Source: Lysobacterales bacterium
Lineage (GTDB): Bacteria; Pseudomonadota; Gammaproteobacteria; Xanthomonadales; SZUA-36
DNA length: 36,304 bases
NCBI GenBank assembly: GCA_014238945.1
Contig: JABAAB010000009.1
Coordinates: 1 to 36,304 of the forward strand
Direction of reading: 5' to 3'
A program made the translations under genes and the position numbers. Below are positions 32,094 to 36,304 of this stretch, piece by piece. The notes beneath the pieces are model-generated. The model worked only from the letters and a program-made list of their open reading frames with translations, was not told the DNA's origin and ran no database searches. The stretch's first letter is position 1, and every line of letters begins with the position of its first letter.

Positions 32094-35000
32094 ATGCAAG
32101 CGATTCGTGTCCGTGATTTTTGCAGAACCGGAATATTTACATTTTTGATTTCGATTTCTGCATTGAGTAGCACCGCAATTCAAGCAGCCATTGTTGAGCA
32201 AGATGACTGGATGTGTGCTGCAGACGTTAAAAACGTTAATGACTGTACAGCCAATGAGATTAATATTGCCGCTGTCACCGCAGCCGAAGTCGAAAAGGAT
32301 GGGCTTCCAGTTTCGGAATGCAATCAGGGAGACATTGTTACAGTGACCCTTTTAACCTTGGAACTGAACATGAACACGGGTGAGCGTTATGACCTGAATG
32401 TTTGGATTGGCAAGGACAACAACGACCCTCGAGTCGCAAATTATCCCACCCAAACGTGTTTTGCAAGTTCTTTGCCGGGTGATGGTAATGGCGACCCGTT
32501 TGGCGTTTTCGGCCATTATGAGGGCGCATCAGATGACCTCTGCCTGGATGTAAACAACCCCGGCGGGCTAAACGCCGAGCAAAGTTTTACAACCCCATTT
32601 GACATCGAATGCGCAGACGCGGACGGCGACGGATTTGCTGACATACAGACTGTTATCACATGGCATCAAAATAAAAATTTCGATTGTGGACTGGAGGTCC
32701 CGCCCCTTTCCCCTGGCGCCACATCCAAGTGTGACTATTCAATAGAAAGCCTCGGTATTCCGATGATCATCCCGGCCATCATGACTGTTGTTAAAAACAC
32801 AAATGGTGCGGACGGCACGTTCAATATCGACTACACTGGTGGATCAGATCCCACTGCAGACACGCTCATATTAAACAGTGCGGATGGTGGTAATACTGAT
32901 ACTGAATCATTCGAAACAACAGACTACGGGATGTATTCACTAACCGAGGCTGCGGTTGCTGGTTGGGTGTTATCAGACATAACGTGCATTGATGACCATA
33001 CCTCTTTGTCGGTGGGCACAGTTGATCTTGTTACCAGGACCGTAAGTGATATAAACCTCCAGTCAGACGATGATGTCACTTGTACTTTTACCAATTCAAA
33101 ACTGGGTACGGTAAACGTAGTCAAAAACACCGTTGGTGCTGAAGGTAGCTTTGATTTTACCACCGACGTACCGGGTTTGGGCACGATGGGCATGTTCAAC
33201 CTGACAACATCCGGTATGACGAAAAGTACCGGGACACCCGTCGACGGCAGCGTGCCTGCGGGAACCTATTTTATAACCGAAGCCGATCCATCCCCGGATT
33301 TTTCGCTTACCAGCGCCAATTGCCTGCCAGGTGACCGGGATCCGGCATCGCTTACAATGGAGCACGGTGAGACGGTTACCTGTACATTTACAAATACGGC
33401 GGTTGGTAACATCGTGGTGGACAAGAACACTCTGCCGGATACCTCTGGTCAGTTGTTCACGTTTACACCAAGCTGGGACGGAGGTACTACCTTCGACCTC
33501 GCACACGCCACGACACCTCATGACTCCGGTCCACTGGTAGCAGGTATCTACAGCATTTCCGAAGCACTACCACCAGGCTGGGTACAGACCAGCATATCTT
33601 GCACCGGTAATGCGGAAGAAGTTGAGGATCCGACGGCAATTAACCTGGAACCAGGTGAAACGGTCACTTGCGTATTCACCAATACACAAGATGGTTCTAT
33701 CGAAGTTATCAAGTCACTTTCCGCCACGGGGCCAGTAAGTGAACTGTTTGGTTTTACCAGTAACTTCAACTCAACCTTTACTCTGGAAGGGCACAATGCA
33801 ACTACCGGTGCCATTCCGGTAACCCCCGGGAATGGTCACACGGTGACGGAAGATGATCCGACCGCAGCTGGCTGGGCCAATGTGGGTGCTTCATGTACCG
33901 GTGGCGGAGAAGATCCCAGGTCAGAACCTATTGATGTGGCCCCAGGCGAAGCGGTTGTATGTACCTTTACAAACACACCGCTTGGCAGTGCGACCATCAT
34001 CAAGAATACCGTGGGTGGTAACGGTACTTTTGACTTCATAGGCGACGCTCCTTTCAATGGATTGCAGCTAACTACTGAAAACGAAACGAAATCACAGGAC
34101 TTCACATTTGAGCTCAACGCAGGCCAGTACGATATTACTGAAAGCCCGATTCCTGAAGGGTGGGCATTGACAGATCTTGGTTGTATGGAAGATGGGGATC
34201 AGGATTCCAGCGTACTGGATGCAACAGCCACACTGGATGTGGAATTAGCGGAAACAGTTACTTGCACTTTTGAAAATACCGCTGATGGCGTACTGGTCAT
34301 TGAAAAACAAACAATTCCAGACGGGGCAGAAGGCACTTTTGAGTTTACCGGAGACGTGTCTGGTTCTATCGGCGATGGAGGCCAACTCAGCGATAGTTTC
34401 CAGCCGGGCAATTTCGGATCAACAGAAGAAGATCTTGCAGGGTTTGAATTAACGGACATCTCGTGCACTGGTGCGACTGACAGCGTCGTGGTCATCGGTG
34501 CAGAGGGAGGCTACCAGACCGGTGACAAATCTGTTGATGTCGCGCTCGCTGCGGGTGAAACGGTTACCTGTGTATTCACCAATACTGCGCTTGGAAGCAT
34601 TTCGATTGTCAAAGATACCGTGGGTGGTGATGGCACGTTTACCTTTAACCGCGATTTCGGAGACAGCTTTCCGTTGACAAGTGACGGCGTAGATAGCATT
34701 ACCTTTGGCGATTTACTCCCCAATCCTGGGGGTTACATGATCTCTGAGGTGATTCCAACCAACTGGACCCTGGGATTGATTGAATGTCTTGGGCCAGAAA
34801 ACGCCGTTAGCACGGTAACAATTGGTGGTGCGGGTGGATTTGAGCCGGGTGATGAGGGTGTGACCATTGCTCTGCTCGATGGCGAGGATTGGGTCTGCAC
34901 ATTTACCAATAACTCCTGGGCCACTATTGAGGTTGCAAAGGAAACACTTCCTGATCAGAGCAGCCAGGCCTTCGACTTCACAGGAGAATTCACCCCTCAA

Positions 35001-36304
35001 TTGACGGATGGAACCAGTGCCAGCACAAGGAGGCCAGCAGGCCAGTACAGTGTTGTCGAAGATCTGTTAAGCGGTTGGGATCTCACTGCAATCGACTGCG
35101 GAGAAGGAAATAACAGCTCTGGCGATGTTCCAAGTCGCACAGCCAGTTACGATGTGACCTGGGGTGAGGTGGTGACCTGTGAGTTCACCAACACTCAGCG
35201 TGCGACCATTACATTGGTCAAGAACGTGGTCACCGATGACGGTGGTACCGCAACGGATGCCAATTTCAGCGCCTTCCTGGATGGAGGCGCCAAGGCATGG
35301 GGTGTTGCTACAGAAGTACTGCCTAATATTCAGTACACCGCCAGTGAAACGGCGCAGGTAACTGGATACGATTCGGGCAATGGCTGGTTCAATGCCTGTG
35401 CACCCGATGGTACGGTTACACCGACTCCGGGACAGAATCTGACCTGCGAAATCACCAACGATGATATCGCACCCACGCTGACGTTGGTCAAGACCGTTAC
35501 CACAGATAATGGTGGTACTGCAGTTGCGACCCAGTGGAACCTGGCGGCAGCCGGACCGACACCGATCAATGGTGACGGTGGAGTTGGCCCGAGTGATGTT
35601 AACGTGGGCGACTACACACTGAGTGAGTCCACCGGACCTTCTGGTTATGAAGCCGGAGACTGGTCGTGTACCGGTACAGGTGATCAGGATGGATCGTCAA
35701 TCAACCTGACGGAAGGTGAAACCGCGACCTGTACCATCAACAACGATGACGTCTCTCCGACGCTGCAACTGATCAAGACCGTGACCACCGATAATGGTGG
35801 TACCGCGGTTGCGAGTGACTGGAACCTGGCGGCAGACGGACCGACACCGATCGATGGTGACGGCGGGGTTGGCCCGAGTGATGTCGATGTGGGCAGTTAT
35901 GACCTGAGCGAGTCGGGTGGACCGGATGGTTACGAAGCCGGTGACTGGTCTTGTGAGGGTGATGGCGATCAGGATGGTTCATCCGTTACCTTGACGGAAG
36001 GCCAGAGTGCGACCTGTACCATCAACAACGATGACATCTCACCGACACTGGAACTGGTCAAGACCGTGACCACCGATAATGGTGGTACTGCGGTAGCGAC
36101 TGACTGGAACCTGGCGGCAGCCGGACCGACACCGATCGATGGTGATGGTGGGGTTGGCCCGAGTGATGTCGATGTGGGCAGTTATGACCTGAGTGAATCG
36201 GGTGGACCGGATGGTTACGAAGCCGGTGACTGGTCTTGTGAGGGTGATGGCGAGCAGGACGGTTCATCCGTTACCTTGACGGAAGGCCAGAGTGCGACCT
36301 GTAC
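32094..36304 (+). CDS. large secreted multidomain repeat protein (N-terminal part; runs off the window)
   Basis: ATG 32094 follows GGGGAG by seven bases. 1403 residues are present without a stop, so the C-terminus is missing. A signal peptide ends near IQA (residue 31). Residues about 32-225 form a unique N-terminal region with many cysteines and an acidic DADGDGFAD segment that could bind calcium. From about 228 there are about twelve tandem domains of 85-100 residues with a shared pattern. Each has a starting VVKNT-like strand, an ITE/SEA/SES...GW segment, a cysteine near the middle (DISC-like) and an ending TCTFTN strand with a second cysteine. The two cysteines probably form a disulfide. 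The fold resembles the prealbumin/SpaA-like domains of surface adhesins. The last domains change to DGG-rich, acidic versions. Likely a surface or released adhesin; partner unknown. Confidence 0.85.
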   Translation, partial: MQAIRVRDFCRTGIFTFLISISALSSTAIQAAIVEQDDWMCAADVKNVNDCTANEINIAAVTAAEVEKDGLPVSECNQGDIVTVTLLTLELNMNTGERYDLNVWIGKDNNDPRVANYPTQTCFASSLPGDGNGDPFGVFGHYEGASDDLCLDVNNPGGLNAEQSFTTPFDIECADADGDGFADIQTVITWHQNKNFDCGLEVPPLSPGATSKCDYSIESLGIPMIIPAIMTVVKNTNGADGTFNIDYTGGSDPTADTLILNSADGGNTDTESFETTDYGMYSLTEAAVAGWVLSDITCIDDHTSLSVGTVDLVTRTVSDINLQSDDDVTCTFTNSKLGTVNVVKNTVGAEGSFDFTTDVPGLGTMGMFNLTTSGMTKSTGTPVDGSVPAGTYFITEADPSPDFSLTSANCLPGDRDPASLTMEHGETVTCTFTNTAVGNIVVDKNTLPDTSGQLFTFTPSWDGGTTFDLAHATTPHDSGPLVAGIYSISEALPPGWVQTSISCTGNAEEVEDPTAINLEPGETVTCVFTNTQDGSIEVIKSLSATGPVSELFGFTSNFNSTFTLEGHNATTGAIPVTPGNGHTVTEDDPTAAGWANVGASCTGGGEDPRSEPIDVAPGEAVVCTFTNTPLGSATIIKNTVGGNGTFDFIGDAPFNGLQLTTENETKSQDFTFELNAGQYDITESPIPEGWALTDLGCMEDGDQDSSVLDATATLDVELAETVTCTFENTADGVLVIEKQTIPDGAEGTFEFTGDVSGSIGDGGQLSDSFQPGNFGSTEEDLAGFELTDISCTGATDSVVVIGAEGGYQTGDKSVDVALAAGETVTCVFTNTALGSISIVKDTVGGDGTFTFNRDFGDSFPLTSDGVDSITFGDLLPNPGGYMISEVIPTNWTLGLIECLGPENAVSTVTIGGAGGFEPGDEGVTIALLDGEDWVCTFTNNSWATIEVAKETLPDQSSQAFDFTGEFTPQLTDGTSASTRRPAGQYSVVEDLLSGWDLTAIDCGEGNNSSGDVPSRTASYDVTWGEVVTCEFTNTQRATITLVKNVVTDDGGTATDANFSAFLDGGAKAWGVATEVLPNIQYTASETAQVTGYDSGNGWFNACAPDGTVTPTPGQNLTCEITNDDIAPTLTLVKTVTTDNGGTAVATQWNLAAAGPTPINGDGGVGPSDVNVGDYTLSESTGPSGYEAGDWSCTGTGDQDGSSINLTEGETATCTINNDDVSPTLQLIKTVTTDNGGTAVASDWNLAADGPTPIDGDGGVGPSDVDVGSYDLSESGGPDGYEAGDWSCEGDGDQDGSSVTLTEGQSATCTINNDDISPTLELVKTVTTDNGGTAVATDWNLAAAGPTPIDGDGGVGPSDVDVGSYDLSESGGPDGYEAGDWSCEGDGEQDGSSVTLTEGQSATC
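35478..36304 (+). repeat. 285-bp tandem repeats inside the secreted protein gene
   Basis: Three in-frame units of 285 bases (95 codons) begin at 35478, 35763 and 36048; the third is cut by the window edge. Units two and three differ by only about a dozen bases over the 257 compared. Unit one is clearly more diverged, and the preceding domain (from about 35208) is of another length. The array probably continues beyond the window and could change in copy number by recombination. Confidence 0.9.

Noticed and set aside
33096-36267. Several minus-strand frames, some His/Pro-rich and repeated
   Set aside because: They mirror the repeats of the secreted protein on the plus strand. The His-rich look comes from reading the Asp/Gly-rich repeat backwards.
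35478-36304. Direct repeats resembling an array
   Set aside because: The units are 285 bases, in frame and coding, without short repeats separated by unique spacers, so this is not CRISPR.

Overview
The window looks like a chromosomal segment of a sulfur-oxidizing gammaproteobacterium. The evidence is a complete oxidative-type dissimilatory sulfite reductase operon on the minus strand (21476 down to 9451) in the order dsrA-B-E-F-H-C-M-K-L-J-O-P-N. This is the order known from Allochromatium-type sulfur oxidizers. The presence of dsrE, dsrF, dsrH and dsrL indicates the sulfur-oxidizing (reverse) rather than the sulfate-reducing pathway. No dsrR or dsrS follows dsrN; a convergent gene (lhgO) lies there instead. 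No rRNA, tRNA, CRISPR array or insertion sequence was seen. Organism assignment is inference from gene content only.

Layout. 1-3628: a possible divergent 44-residue ORF, a 533-residue Rieske protein with a large helical domain, a small exported cytochrome c, and a GlxA-type regulator. 3676-6364 (minus): a compact sulfur-handling operon made of an exported two-domain sulfurtransferase, a YeeE/YedE (TsuA/PmpAB-like) transporter split into two overlapping genes, and a membrane-anchored rhodanese-fold protein without its catalytic cysteine. 6710-9437 (plus): a two-TM small protein, a secreted two-lobed aspartyl-protease-like protein with a PDZ domain, and lhgO. 9451-21476 (minus): the dsr operon. 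21742-25233 (plus, divergent from dsrA): a TauD-like dioxygenase, two overlapping small unknown genes, cysG (siroheme synthase) and a carboxymuconolactone-decarboxylase/Rieske fusion, closed by a bidirectional terminator. 25331-29669 (minus): an RND efflux pump and its membrane fusion protein. 30094-31605 (minus): a flavin-dependent tryptophan-halogenase-family protein. 32094 to the window end (plus): the first 1403 residues of a secreted protein built of about twelve cysteine-paired domains, ending in near-identical 285-bp repeats.

How the genes work together. Thiosulfate or sulfane sulfur could be handled in the periplasm by the rhodanese/YeeE-YedE operon and passed inward. In the cytoplasm DsrEFH relays persulfide sulfur to DsrC. 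DsrAB, whose siroheme is made by the neighbouring CysG and amidated through DsrN, oxidizes the sulfur to sulfite with DsrL. The DsrMKJOP membrane complex recycles DsrC and passes electrons to the quinone pool. The roles of the TauD-like protein, the two small ORFs and the CMD-Rieske fusion are unknown. Their position between dsrA and cysG makes them the best candidates here for undescribed dsr accessory functions.
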